A stretch of DNA of 64,000 nt from Cryoendolithus antarcticus (lineage: Eukaryota > Ascomycota > Dothideomycetes > Cladosporiales > Cladosporiaceae): positions 372,001 to 436,000 of the forward strand of contig NAJO01000004.1 in the NCBI GenBank assembly GCA_002077065.1, written 5' to 3'. This document shows, piece by piece, positions 54,347-64,000 of the stretch. Position numbers and translations under genes: made by a program. Below the pieces are notes generated by a model. The model did not search any database and was not told the DNA's origin. It saw only the letters and a program-made list of their open reading frames with translations. The first letter of the stretch is position 1. The number at the start of each line of letters is the position of its first letter.

Positions 54347-56651
54347 ATGTGCACCCTTCGGGCTGCCATTAGCGAATGGAACAACCGGTGAGAGCGTGTG
54401 GGAAGTTGCTGGGGGACGGGCAGCATGTCTGCCGCAGGGGAGGGGTGTATGGCGTTTAGCGAGCTGAGCGGTCCGTAGCAACACTCCACCGCCATTGACT
54501 TGCCAGTCTCAGTGTCATCGTGCTTGAGGGGCTTTTCCAATGCTCAGTGATCTGAGCTACACTAACATGGGCTGGGCGCCATGCCAGTGCTCTTCCCACA
54601 GCGTCGCCCACTTGAAGTCACAACAGCACTGCTATCACCTATCACCTTATGCTTCCTTCTCGAGCACACCATAGCAAGCGCGACTGCATGTAGGACAATC
54701 TGGTTGAAGATACAATGGGGAACGGGAGAGTCGACGAGTCAAGTGATTAAGGGATGTATACCTAGCTACGTGAACGTAATGTTTCCCAAGCAAAAGACAG
54801 ACTGGTCTCGTCCGCTGTCACGGAGCTATGTATCCCTCCAAGATTTACGCATCGTCTTGCGACTGCTCGCCATGATTCAAGTTTGCATCATCGCCAGTCT
54901 CGCGTTCGTCCTGCTTGCATATCTTGCAGCTTGAGTATAGCTTGTTGTCGTGTCGTAGGCGGGAGTAGTAGAGATGCGGCCGCCTAGACGAGTTCTGGTG
55001 AAGTGAGTTTGCTCTAAAGGGCAGGTCTCGCCTTTGATGACCACCTGCGATACAGATAAAGAGGAGGAAAATGAGGAGAATAGCGCTTCGACTTAACAGG
55101 ATCCTCCCGACGAGTGTTTCTGAAGTATGCAAGACCTGCTCAGATGAGCTTGGTGGTCGTGACTTTAAACGTTCGCGACTGAAGTCATCCACAGATCAGA
55201 GAGAGGGCGATCTTGCTCCCGCTCTCGCCAGTCTGGAGCCTTAGGTTGATGCACAGTGCCACTCGCCTGCGCTCAACTTATTCTCTCAGCTGAGCAGGCT
55301 TGGAAAGACACTTGTGATGGGAGCTGTAGCAGCACGAGGCACTTCAATGCTATGTAGGAGCGGTGGTCAATCTTGAAGTGAGGTTGCTCGCTACCGATAA
55401 TGCCGAACGCGGTCTGCAGGCCGAGGAGGTGCATGCGGGTAATATAACACCGACCCACTATTGCGTGCATGAGCCGGGCGATCAGAGTTTTTTTGGGGTG
55501 CGTGCCCCCACGCTGAAGAGTGTAGTCGACGCTCGCGATCGATGTGGTCTTATTCCCTCTGCAGCTGGCGACTTTTCTGAGCTCGGATCCAGAGTGCATG
55601 TAGCCGTGAAGAAGCATATATGTCACCATAGCTGTAGTGTGGCTGCCGCCACTCGCTTCAAGCTACCTGTGCAGGAACCATATCTTCGATAGCAGCGGAG
55701 TTCAACCCCGATAATCCAATGTCGGCGCGCTCCAATCACAAGCTTCCTAGCGGGCAACGACATCATTGTCCATCCCACACTTCTCTTCGACCTGAGTCCC
55801 GCGCACTTGGTATCGAGCTCCCATTCGTTACGCAATGCCTGCATGCCATACCGTGGGGTTTCGGTCAGAGTTGCGGCTGCTTGCCATGTGAACGCAAGAG
55901 AACTTTGATCCGGGGCCTGCAGTGCTGAACAGTAGTGGCGCTGTGGGGAGGTGGAGAGCAAGGCAATCTCCGCGCTTGGTGGGCTAGCTAGGGAGCGAGG
56001 TGAAAAGTCTTCCTGTCGGTGGAGCGTAGGGAGGGACTGGCGAGACCGGTTCGGATGTAGTGGCTGCCCCTCTTTCGATGGGCATTGCAGCAAGCAGATG
56101 CCAATATCGGTCCATCCCTATTGCCATTAAGGCACGCTGAACACTCCACCTTGCTACGCTGCCATCGATCGGCCCGCAAATACTAGACGCCTGTGAGAAA
56201 CCTTGAGTTTGTCACTCGCCTATCTACCTTTATCCTACGTGGAAGCTCACTTCTGCGGCTCTCACACAAACTCCCTCGTACCTCACCTCACCGCAAACCT
56301 ACGTACAGCCATATCTTCGGCACTGCCAAATTGACTGTCGCTACCACACGAGACCTCCCGGTTGCCTATCGCTGCCGACGCTGCACCTCACAGCCGAGTC
56401 TGCCTGCTTAGACTTCGCCCGCCAAGGACTCGACATTCGGCGCTGTCAGCTGCGCCTTCCCTGTCGGACCTAGATCCTTTCTCTGCACTCACAGAGGCAC
56501 GAGGACACATCTGCAGTGCGACAGCCATCGTGCTGTAACCGCGGCGGACTCGACGAGGCCACCCGCGGCCGAGGATTGAATTCGCGAATACACTGTGGCA
56601 GTCGGCCTCACTCACACGACCCGCATTCCGCTGGCCCCGCCATTCGCAGCC
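54347..56651. other. Intergenic, 2.3 kb, no firmly supported gene
   Basis: The longest gap in the window. Two ATG-started ORFs overlap on opposite strands: 54581-54934 (plus, 117 codons, hydrophobic C-terminal helix) and 54845-55192 (minus, 115 codons, one central hydrophobic helix). Neither shows family features, and no splice extension convinces me. The last 500 bases are CT/CA-rich leader or promoter sequence of the downstream bHLH gene. Confidence 0.5.
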
Positions 56652-58933
56652 ATGAATACGCCCATAGACCAGCACCAGGCCTGGTCCGCCCCGCAAGACC
56701 CCATGGACCCCATGGTGCAGATGACGAATGACCTGGACGACTTGTCGAATATCTTCAATATAGACAATTTTGACCTGGATGCGATAACGAATTTGGATGA
56801 TAGTAATGGGTTTGCAGAGGTCATGCAACAGTCACACCCTGGCACACACCCGGGCACGCCTTTTGATGAGGCCATGGGAGGTTTTGGAAACGTTCCACCG
56901 ACGACTAGCATGGCGCCGGACTTCAGTGGGTTCGTGGGTGCGCCGCAACAGCAGCAATTCGGGATGAACGGGCAGGGACAGCAGGTAGGCAATATGGGCT
57001 TCGGGAATGAGGATCTGTTCCAGCAGGGCATGGTGCAGGACTTCCAGCCACTGCAGCAACAGCAGCAGCAGCACTTCCAATTCCCCACACAGCAGGCGTT
57101 CCCGGGCGGCGGGCACATACCGCCTACACCCAACAGCTACGAAATGCATGGCGAGACTGGACGGTTCTTGCAACAGCTAGATGCGCAGCAGCGAGCGCTG
57201 ATGGAACAGCAGTATCACATGCGGAAGAACGAGCAGATCCAGTTCACACCTATGGCTTCGCCCCAGAGCACACCACAATTCCACCTCGCGCCCGAGTACA
57301 CCGTGCCTGGAGCCTACTTCTCGCCACTCACGTCTCCTGCACTGCACGCGCAGAACGGGAACGGTGCGCCGAGATCAGTGCAGCAGCAGCGCGTGCAGCA
57401 AGGATACTACACCAATCCTAGCACGGCACCGAGTTCCAATGCTGCGAGTCCGGTCGACCCGAATGCGGATGTTGAAATGGGAGGAGATGGACTTACATTA
57501 CCTGAGCCAGCTTCTCAGCCAAAGAAAAGTGCGCGGAGGAAGGTGGCTACGCCGAGGAGTTTGGCTGTGAACAAGATGAAGCAAAGTCCTATTGCGAAGG
57601 CACAGAAGCGGAAGTCGGCTATGCTGGCTTCTATAACACCTTCGAAAAGTGCTGAGAACATGGTGCAAGAGGCGCAGAGGAGTGGGAGCGCCAAATTACC
57701 GCACTCCGCTGGGTTCACGCTGCCGCCCGCGTTCGAGAGTTCGGAAGAGCAGAGCGTGTCTCCGGAGGCTCTAAGTGAGGCGCTAATGGGACCACCGCCA
57801 AAGCCAGGATCTTCATTATCGCATTCACCTGCGCTGCAGGGACAGCAACAACCAGGAGCACAGCAGACACCGCCGTCAGGCAAGGCAGCAACGCCGAAGT
57901 CAATTTTGTCGATGAAGCCTGGCTCTGCCACGGGTCTGAATGGACTTGAGGAAACACCGCTCGACGACCTGCAACTTCCAGCAGCAGCACGACGACCGAC
58001 ACTCTCGCAGATCGATACGCAAGTAGAGCTTGCTTCAAGCGAGCACACGCCTCGCATACCTGCGCGGAAGACTCCGAAGCTGGGTCCTCTGGATCGACCA
58101 ACTTCTGCGAGACCTGGCAGTGCCTCTGCTAGTCCTGCTCTCAACGGCATGGCATCTCCAATGACAGCGTCAACACCCGCCGGCCTCCTCAAAGACAAGA
58201 CACTTTCCGCCAAACCAAGTGCCACAGCCCGAGGCGCAAAGAAACGTGGCTCCGTACCCGCGAGTCCAGGCGGCTTACTCTCACCCGCTCTTCGGCCAAG
58301 GATAAGTCCCAGCATCAAGCCTCTACTTCCAGAAGGCAGTAAGTCACTCCACTCATCCTGCATTGAATCGGACATTATAGCTAACCTGACCTTGCAGCGT
58401 TACACTCCCCAACGCACGCCCTACTACTGGCCTCGAAATCAAATTACCAGAATCTCCTCGACGGCACACGCCTCCCTGGTGTCTCGTATCCAGAATCTCT
58501 CTCCACCGGCCTCACATCAAAACGTACGTCTCACAAAGTCGCCGAGCAAGGCCGGCGAAACCGCATCAACGACGCGCTCAAAGAAATGCAATCTCTCATC
58601 CCAGCGACACCTAAAGGTGAAGGCGAAGCTGAGGTGGAGGAAGATGTGAACGGCGAAGGAGGTGACGCCGAGCGGGAAAGGGAACGCGAGGGACGCAGTC
58701 AGAGCTCCAAGGCTGCAACTGTTGAGAGCGCTAATAAGTATATTCGCGTGCTGAAGGAGAGTGAGGAGAGGCAGCGGACGGCTATGATCGAGATGAAGAA
58801 GGAGCTGGATATGATGCGGAGGAAGCTGGGAGAGAGCGGGAGTGAGTCGGGCGGAAGTGGGTCTGGAGTTGAGACTGGACTGGGAGATGCGATGGACGAG
58901 AGTAAAAGTCCGGAGGCTGTCAAGGTTAGCTAA
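56652..58933 (+). CDS. nuc-1: bHLH regulator of phosphate acquisition, NUC-1/Pho4 type
   Basis: Two exons, 56652-58338 and 58398-58933 (59-base intron, GTAAGT donor, TTGCAG acceptor), give 740 residues. The first 560 residues are disordered: an acidic N-terminus (LDDLSNIFNIDNFDLDAITNL) suited to activation, Gln-rich runs including six consecutive Gln near residue 137, and many Ser-Pro sites that could be cyclin/CDK (Pho85-type) targets. The bHLH near 610-690 begins KRTSHKVAEQGRRNRINDAL with the H-E-R contacts for CACGTG. The loop is long and acidic (about 35 residues), and the second helix is KAATVESANKYIRVLKES. This is the NUC-1/PalcA/Pho4 pattern, controlling phosphatases and transporters under phosphate starvation. 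ATG 56652 was taken because upstream only a GTG is in frame. Confidence 0.93.
57055..57075 (+). repeat. CAG-type glutamine repeat in the NUC-1 gene
   Basis: A run of CAA/CAG codons (six Gln in a row, with further Gln either side) in the disordered activation part. It is mixed CAA/CAG, so only moderately slippage-prone. Confidence 0.8.
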
Positions 58934-59579
58934 TAAGGCGTGTGAAGGGCGGCAATGGTCGATTCGCACGAGGGCAAAGGGTCAGAAGTGGAGGTTAGGG
59001 CTAGCCCTCTAATTCGGGAAAGCGAGGCGTTCTGGAGTTCATGATGGGAGGGAAACGCGAATCGCCGCTATTGTACAGCGCTGGCGTAATGGGGAAAGCA
59101 CGATGAATATCCAGGGACGAAGGGCAGGAGCTACGAGCTTATTTGGACTTCACGTCCCAAGCTAGGTGCGGCTGCATGCTCTATATGACACAAAGCTTGC
59201 CAAGTCTCAGCGGTCTCACGAACTCGACAGCGTATATTAGTCGGATTGTGTCAATTGCAGCACTAAGAGCTCTCGCTCACCTTTGTCTCCATGTCCAGGG
59301 CAAAGTATGCGGAGGAAAGTGCGACCGAGCAATGGCTGGAAAGCGGGGATCTTAAGCTGATCGAGCTCCGTACAACGACATCGCAACCGGGTGATACTGT
59401 GCAACACCTCCTCTTCGACGTCACTCACTAGCAGCCGGTTGAACATCGCCTGTATGCCGCGTGCAATGCGGAGACATCGTAATGCACAAGCGTCGATGCA
59501 GAAGGTCAAGTAGGAGCTTAAGTGTCTGTCTCCTCTCTCGTTCCACAACTTCCAAGTCTCCGTCGCACTTCCTAGGCTC
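58934..59579. promoter_or_regulatory. Intergenic, promoter of carboxylesterase
   Basis: 646 bases between two same-direction genes. No ORF of note and no clear motif. Confidence 0.55.
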
Positions 59580-61463
59580 ATGATGAAGACAAACGGAAAG
59601 ATCGGTTTAGCCGCTGCTACGCTTCTCATCTCCTTCTGCACAGCGCAGTCCTCGTACTCCACCAATACCACAGGCCCCATAGTCGACCTAGGCTACACCC
59701 GCTACCAAGGCAACACCTCCTACCGCGCCAACTTCAGCGTCGACGTCTTCTACGGCATCCGCTTCGCCCAAGCGCCCGTTGGCTCACTCCGCTGGCAAGC
59801 ACCCCAAGATATCGAGTCCCACAACGACTACAGCCCGGGTCAGATTATCGATGCCCGCGCCCCGAGCCCGTCATGCGTCCAGGGAACGCCAGCCTGGCGC
59901 GCTTATGCTTCGAATATTCCCACGCCGGTTGCGGTGACGGGCCAGGAGGATTGTTTGTTGCTTAATGTTTATGTGCCTGAGAAGCCCAAGGCGACGCCGG
60001 TGCCGGTTATGTTGATGGTGCATGGGGGTGGGTACACCCAGGGTAGTGCTAATGGGGCTGGCAATCAGGGGCAGGCCATTGTGGGGACGAGTGGTGGCGA
60101 CATCATCTACGTGTCCATACAGTATAGGTTATCGATCTATGGATTCCTGTCGAGCGCTGAGGTTCGAGAGGATGGCGTGGCGAACGCTGGATTGCTGGAT
60201 CAGCGCTCCGCGTTCAATTGGGTAGGTAACCTGCTTTGATTATATGTAACTCGGAGCTGATTTGCAGTATAGGTCCAGAGGAACATCCGAGCTTTCGGTG
60301 GCGACCCTGCTCGGGTCACGATTATCGGTGGTAGTGCTGGTGGCAGTGCAGGTACGTGTACCATCATCGACACCACATGGGTTAGAAGCTGACGAGTAGA
60401 AAGTGATGAACCAAATGATCTTATATGGAGGAGTTGCGAACCCTCCTTACAGAGCAGTGATTGCAGAGTACCCATGGTGGCAACCGTAAGCAACTGACTA
60501 CCATCCCTATTCTACTACTACTTCAGTATGTGCTGACACTTATACCAGCTACCATAACAACACCATCCTACAGAACCAATACCGCAACCTCCTCTCAGCC
60601 TCCAATTGTACGACTCTCGCCTGCCTCCGTGGCCTCTCCACCGAGACTCTCAAAACCGCCGGCCAGAAGACTTACTTCGACGCCTACTACCAGGACAACG
60701 CAGTGGCTTTCGGAGACTTCTACTACGGTCCTTCGGTAGATGGCAACATTATCCGTGACCTGCCGAGCAACGAATTTAAGCAAGGTCACTTCACGAAGGT
60801 CCCGCTCCTCGTCGACCACGACGGGTATGAAGGCTATCTGTACACGAATCGCAGCGAGACGACTATCGAGCAGGAGACGACAGGACTGATGAAACTGTTC
60901 CCGTACGCGAAGCAGAGCTTCTTTGACAGGCTGTATCAGCTGTACCCGAGAGAGGCATACAATAGCACCCTGTTCCAGAGGGAGAAGCTATTCGGAGACT
61001 TCATCATAATGTGCCCGACCGTGAGCCTCCCCTCCACCTCCCTCACAGACTTGACTGTTCGCTGACATACTCTTGACAGTACTACATGGCCTCCGCCATC
61101 TCCGACTGGGGTCTCCCAGCCTACAAGCTGATCTTCAACGCCGGGACGCAACTCCACGGCGCCACTGCGCCTTTCATCTTCCAGCCTACTGACGCGGCTT
61201 ACTCCAACAATCTCACGATCTCAGCCTACATGAAGGACTGGTTCATTTCTTTCGTGACAGACCTGGACCCGAATGCGAGGAGCTATAGCAATGCGAGCAA
61301 GCCGCACTGGCCGCTGTATAATCCGGCGTTGGGGATTGGGGCTGGGCAGACGGAGTTCGCGATTATGGACGTGAACTATACGCAGATTGGGGTGATCCCG
61401 GATTTGGACGTGAAGGCTGGGTGTGATTTCTTCCACGGGAGGAGCTATGAGGTGAGGAATTGA
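59580..61463 (+). CDS. Secreted type-B carboxylesterase/lipase
   Basis: Five exons: 59580-60221, 60273-60351, 60404-60485, 60549-61020, 61080-61463. The introns are 51, 52, 63 and 59 bases, and the protein has 552 residues. An N-terminal signal peptide is visible (KIGLAAATLLISFCTAQ). The alpha/beta-hydrolase marks are FYGIRFAQAP, the EDCLLLNVYVP type-B signature, oxyanion-hole VHGGGY, and the nucleophile elbow IIGGSAGGSA. In most type-B esterases the elbow is GESAGG; here Gly replaces Glu before Ser. Many N-x-S/T sites support secretion. The catalytic acid and histidine cannot be placed with certainty. It probably hydrolyses esters outside the cell; the substrate is unknown. Exon joins were set by the conserved run FNWVQRNIRAFGGDP and by open phase at every junction. 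Confidence 0.88.
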
Positions 61464-61839
61464 GACGGTGGTAGTTGTTGGGCGATTGCGGTATCTGATT
61501 GACGCACTCTGTCACTCTGGGCCGCTGCTTCGCGTATCCGACAGCCACTCGTGACGCTGTGATGTATATATGCCTCTACTGGGCAGCAGCCCAGCTTCTT
61601 GGCAGTACAGTCGTATCATGCAGCTGCGTTACTCATGCCTTCGTGTCTCCCGTGATCTCTCCCCGGCGATTGGGCACGACTGCCTCACACGCAGACCGAT
61701 ATGGTCTGGATTCTGTCCCTTTGTGCCGTCGCGAGGCAGCAAGATGTCGGATCTCTTGTCAGATCTATACTGCTTTGCCCTCGACCAGCTATATGCATTC
61801 ACGGAACCTGCTCGCATTACTCATATCTCTGAAGCTCTT
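61464..61839. other. Convergent 3' flank, 0.38 kb
   Basis: Shared 3' region of the esterase and NudC genes. No gene seen. Confidence 0.6.
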
Positions 61840-62427
61840 TCAAGACATCTTCGCATTGCTGAAATCCATCTCCGGATGCTGCATCTGAAACTTCTTCAGA
61901 ATGTCCTGCTTCTTCTGCTCCTCACTAGTGGGCTTCCCCATCTCCTTCTGCCGCTGATCCCACATCATCTTCTCCACCATGCCTCTCGTCTCGCCATCTA
62001 GATCACTCAGCTTCGAATTCTCGGGCACGATCTTGGCTGTGTCGATCTTTGGCGCTGAGGTGACGATGTGAGGCCACCATTCCATCTTGTTCGACTTGCT
62101 GAGTGATATGCTGAGCTCCTTGCCGCCGGAAGGTAGGGTTTCGAGCGTCCATGCCGAGTCGTCGGGTGCTATCTGGTGTGGGAAGGGGCCTTCGATTATG
62201 GGGTCTTGGCCTTTGACTTTGGCGAGTATCGTGGTTTTGGTAATGGTCACTTGGAGGTCACGGCCTTTGAGGTTTCCGGGTATTGGGGCTGTGAGCTCGA
62301 GGTCTGAGATTGTTTGCGTCCACTTGTAGGGGAGGGTGGCTTGCTCGGCTGCCTCTTTCGCGGCTGCTTCGGCGTCGTTGCGTTTCCGCTCGGAGGGTGT
62401 CGGGGAGGAGGCACGGTCTTCGGCCAT
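61840..62427 (-). CDS. nudC: Nuclear movement protein NudC
   Basis: Single exon, 195 residues, the normal size for fungal NudC. Charged N-terminus, then the CS (p23/alpha-crystallin-like) domain from [12 protein letters not shown] to about residue 125 with the conserved KMEWWPHI. This is followed by the NudC tail [36 protein letters not shown] and a C-terminal [10 protein letters not shown]. NudC acts as an Hsp90 co-chaperone for LIS1/NudF and supports dynein-driven nuclear migration along hyphae. The gene is divergent from the Lsm-like gene, 198 bases apart. Confidence 0.96.
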   Translation of the reverse strand: MAEDRASSPTPSERKRNDAEAAAKEAAEQATLPYKWTQTISDLELTAPIPGNLKGRDLQVTITKTTILAKVKGQDPIIEGPFPHQIAPDDSAWTLETLPSGGKELSISLSKSNKMEWWPHIVTSAPKIDTAKIVPENSKLSDLDGETRGMVEKMMWDQRQKEMGKPTSEEQKKQDILKKFQMQHPEMDFSNAKMS

Positions 62428-62625
62428 AACGAGATTCGTATCCTCGTGTCGAAGTCAACTTATGCTATTAAGGATTGTGGAATATCACTGTCCGATGTTC
62501 AAGCTCGCCAGAGGTTCGCGCTAGTCAGACAAGGCAAGAAGGAGCTTCACCTTTATTCTAATCCATGTCTCGATGCGGTACAACACACTCTTCCAACATC
62601 AACGAACAATTTAACCCTGTAGAGT

Positions 62626-62928
62626 ATGGCGACCGTCGAGGAGGCGACCACCTACTTGGCGAGCTTTATCAATCGCACACTTCATATTCATATCAAAGAT
62701 GGCCGTATGTTCGTTGGCCAAATGAAGTGCACAGACCGAGATCAGAACATCATCTTGTCAATGACACACGAGTATCGAGCACCTTCTCAGGCCGAGATTG
62801 TCAAAGCTGCCGAACGTCACGAAGCAGCTGGACTACCTGGGAACGTCAAGGTCGACATGCGAAAGCGGTTCATCGGATTAGTGGTGGTACCTGGAGAGTA
62901 CATCACGAAGATCGAGGCTGAGAACTGA
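62626..62928 (+). CDS. NAA38: NatC auxiliary subunit, Lsm-like (Naa38/Mak31)
   Basis: Single exon, 100 residues, consisting of one Sm/Lsm fold: Sm1 (LHIHIKDGRMFVGQMKCTDRDQNIIL) and Sm2 (RKRFIGLVVVPGEYITKIE), separated by an insert of about 35 residues. The FVG-x-x-KCTD-x-D and LGLVVVPGE-like motifs are those of LSMD1/Naa38 rather than of spliceosomal Lsm proteins. Naa38 joins Naa30 and Naa35 in the NatC complex, which acetylates N-terminal Met-hydrophobic proteins at the ribosome. It converges on separase with 88 bases between stops. Confidence 0.88.
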   Translation: MATVEEATTYLASFINRTLHIHIKDGRMFVGQMKCTDRDQNIILSMTHEYRAPSQAEIVKAAERHEAAGLPGNVKVDMRKRFIGLVVVPGEYITKIEAEN

Positions 62929-63016
62929 TATGCTGCACCTCGCTGCCGCGAAACCATACGAGACAAGTTCTCTATCCCAAACGCCATGCTCGAACGCTTC
63001 ATCAGAACCCATGGCT

Positions 63017-64000
63017 TCAGTCGCCAAGGTAAATCGGCACCCCGTACACCACAGGCGCAGCGCCATTCAAGTACCGTAAGTAGCAAGCGTCCCGACTCTT
63101 ACTGACAGCCTTCACTAAGCTGACACTTCTGCCAGCAGTCCCACGAGGTCTACTGGTACCTCTAGCTGGTGTTGCAGCTACGGCCAATGCCTTCTTGACC
63201 TTCGGTGTCTTGGGAGTCTTCGGCACCTGCTGTGGCGTTGAAGGTGCAAGCATTCGATCGCGCTTCCTCGGTGTCTTCGCTGGTAGACGACTGGGCTCGG
63301 AAACCGTCTCGAATAAGCCCCACTCTTCGCCCACTGCGAGCGAGAATCGATCGATATCCTTATCGGTGACATCCCAAAGGGTGGCAAGAACGGCAAAGCA
63401 TCTGCCATTTCTAGCGATAAGATCACCCCTGCTGTCTGCAGCCTCGACGTCCGACTTGCAGCCTGCCATAAGATAGGATAGAGGCACAGCTTGAGGCTCA
63501 AGCTCGCCGTGCTCACTCACTGCTCCGGACGAGCAACCCATCAGCCACACCACTTCGCTGCATTTATCTAGCTTTGCAATGGTTCTTGGTCGAATGTATT
63601 GCGATCCAGCACCATGGCCGAAGTACAGCGTCATGCTGGATATCTGCAACATAGTCTTGAACTCATCTTCGCTTGGGGTGCGCTTTGCGATGGACGTCCA
63701 CTCAGCGCCATCCCCTGCCGCCGCTTTTCGCAGCGCTGGCTCAAGTATAGCCTGCGTGTTGGAGAGATCTAGGGACGGGTTCAGGATGTATCCACCGCTG
63801 TTGCGAGGGACTGCGTGACGACCATCTGGGCTTGAACCACTGCGCATCGCCATGATGCATTTCCGTAGGGTTAGCATGCTGTTGACTCTGCTCACGCTTG
63901 CGTTCTGCAGACATGGTAGATTTTCCCACGGAAACATCTGGAGTCGCTTGTCGAGTACCAAGATCAAGTGCTTGTCCTCAGAAGCAGAAGCATCGGGTGC
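63017..64000 (-). CDS. ESP1: Separase, C-terminal protease domain (5' end outside window)
   Basis: The reverse frame is open from the window edge at 64000 to the stop at 63017, about 327 residues. It contains the C50 caspase-like dyad: histidine in YFGHGAGSQYI and cysteine in WLMGCSSGAVSEHG. Flanking separase features are PWENLPCLQ before, and AVLATLWDVTDKDIDRF and a terminal NGAAPVVYGVPIYLG after. A basic Thr-Pro-rich linker (TPKTPKVKK) lies between the WDVTDKD helix and the end. Separase (Esp1/Cut1/BimB) cleaves the cohesin kleisin at anaphase, so it acts on the complex that contains the SMC1 encoded at 16.8-20.7 kb. The long helical N-terminal part lies beyond the window. Confidence 0.95.
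   Translation of the reverse strand, partial: APDASASEDKHLILVLDKRLQMFPWENLPCLQNASVSRVNSMLTLRKCIMAMRSGSSPDGRHAVPRNSGGYILNPSLDLSNTQAILEPALRKAAAGDGAEWTSIAKRTPSEDEFKTMLQISSMTLYFGHGAGSQYIRPRTIAKLDKCSEVVWLMGCSSGAVSEHGELEPQAVPLSYLMAGCKSDVEAADSRGDLIARNGRCFAVLATLWDVTDKDIDRFSLAVGEEWGLFETVSEPSRLPAKTPRKRDRMLAPSTPQQVPKTPKTPKVKKALAVAATPARGTSRPRGTAGRSVSLVKAVSKSRDACYLRYLNGAAPVVYGVPIYLGD

Noticed and set aside
53441..54484. 347-codon open frame antisense to eIF3a
   Set aside because: Leu/Ser/Arg-rich mirror of the Glu/Arg/Lys coiled-coil region; not a gene.
54581..54934. Possible 117-residue tail-anchored protein (plus strand)
   Set aside because: Has an ATG and a C-terminal hydrophobic helix, but overlaps another ORF on the other strand and lacks any recognisable feature.
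54845..55192. Possible 115-residue single-TM protein (minus strand)
   Set aside because: Same doubt as the overlapping plus-strand ORF; one hydrophobic stretch is not enough.
57515..58375. 286-codon open frame antisense to the NUC-1 gene
   Set aside because: Shadow of the disordered coding region; no ortholog-like motif.
1..64000. tRNA genes, transposons, CRISPR arrays
   Set aside because: Looked for B-box-like GGTTCGANTCC on both strands, reverse-transcriptase or transposase motifs, and spaced direct repeats in the gaps; none convincing.

Overview
The window is nuclear DNA of a filamentous ascomycete (Pezizomycotina). Dothideomycetes is my best guess, from gene style only. The evidence is dense protein genes on both strands, 19 inferred introns that are nearly all 48-73 bases long with GT-AG ends and CTAAC/CTGAC-like branch sites, and fungus-specific families: Zn2Cys6 regulator, HET domain, fungal Gpc1, NUC-1/Pho4 bHLH. 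I see no tRNA, rRNA, transposon or CRISPR array.

Layout. 1-8.8 kb looks like an accessory metabolic patch: the start of an MDR-type oxidoreductase (cut by the window edge), a Zn2Cys6 regulator, a 14-TM MFS transporter, and an FMN-dependent alpha-hydroxy-acid oxidase divergent from the transporter. 8.8-22.9 kb is housekeeping: the RAD2/XPG nuclease, a large twin-CX9C protein, mitochondrial succinate-semialdehyde dehydrogenase (with a one-base frameshift), cohesin SMC1, and the glycerophosphocholine acyltransferase Gpc1. 24.2-34.4 kb holds less familiar proteins: a Cys-motif unknown, a GATA-finger protein that by splice signals runs into a multi-TM C-terminal module, and a septin-like GTPase with a C-terminal membrane segment.

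34.9-48.6 kb: mitochondrial isoleucyl-tRNA synthetase, a 150-residue protein whose first coding exon seems to be only the ATG, a HET-domain protein, acetoacetyl-CoA synthetase, and a WD40/beta-propeller-like protein. 49.7-64 kb: a three-exon G-protein gamma subunit (too short and split to show as a long ORF), eIF3a, the NUC-1/Pho4-type bHLH regulator, a secreted carboxylesterase with five exons, NudC, the NatC Lsm subunit Naa38/Mak31, and the protease end of separase running off the right edge.

Most genes are unrelated neighbours. The exception is the left patch, where regulator, transporter and oxidoreductases could serve one catabolic or efflux route. The most unusual observations are the possible membrane-tethered GATA factor with a stop codon spanning its intron donor, the SSADH frameshift, the ATG-only exon, and a perfect inverted repeat of ACGCG elements upstream of SMC1.
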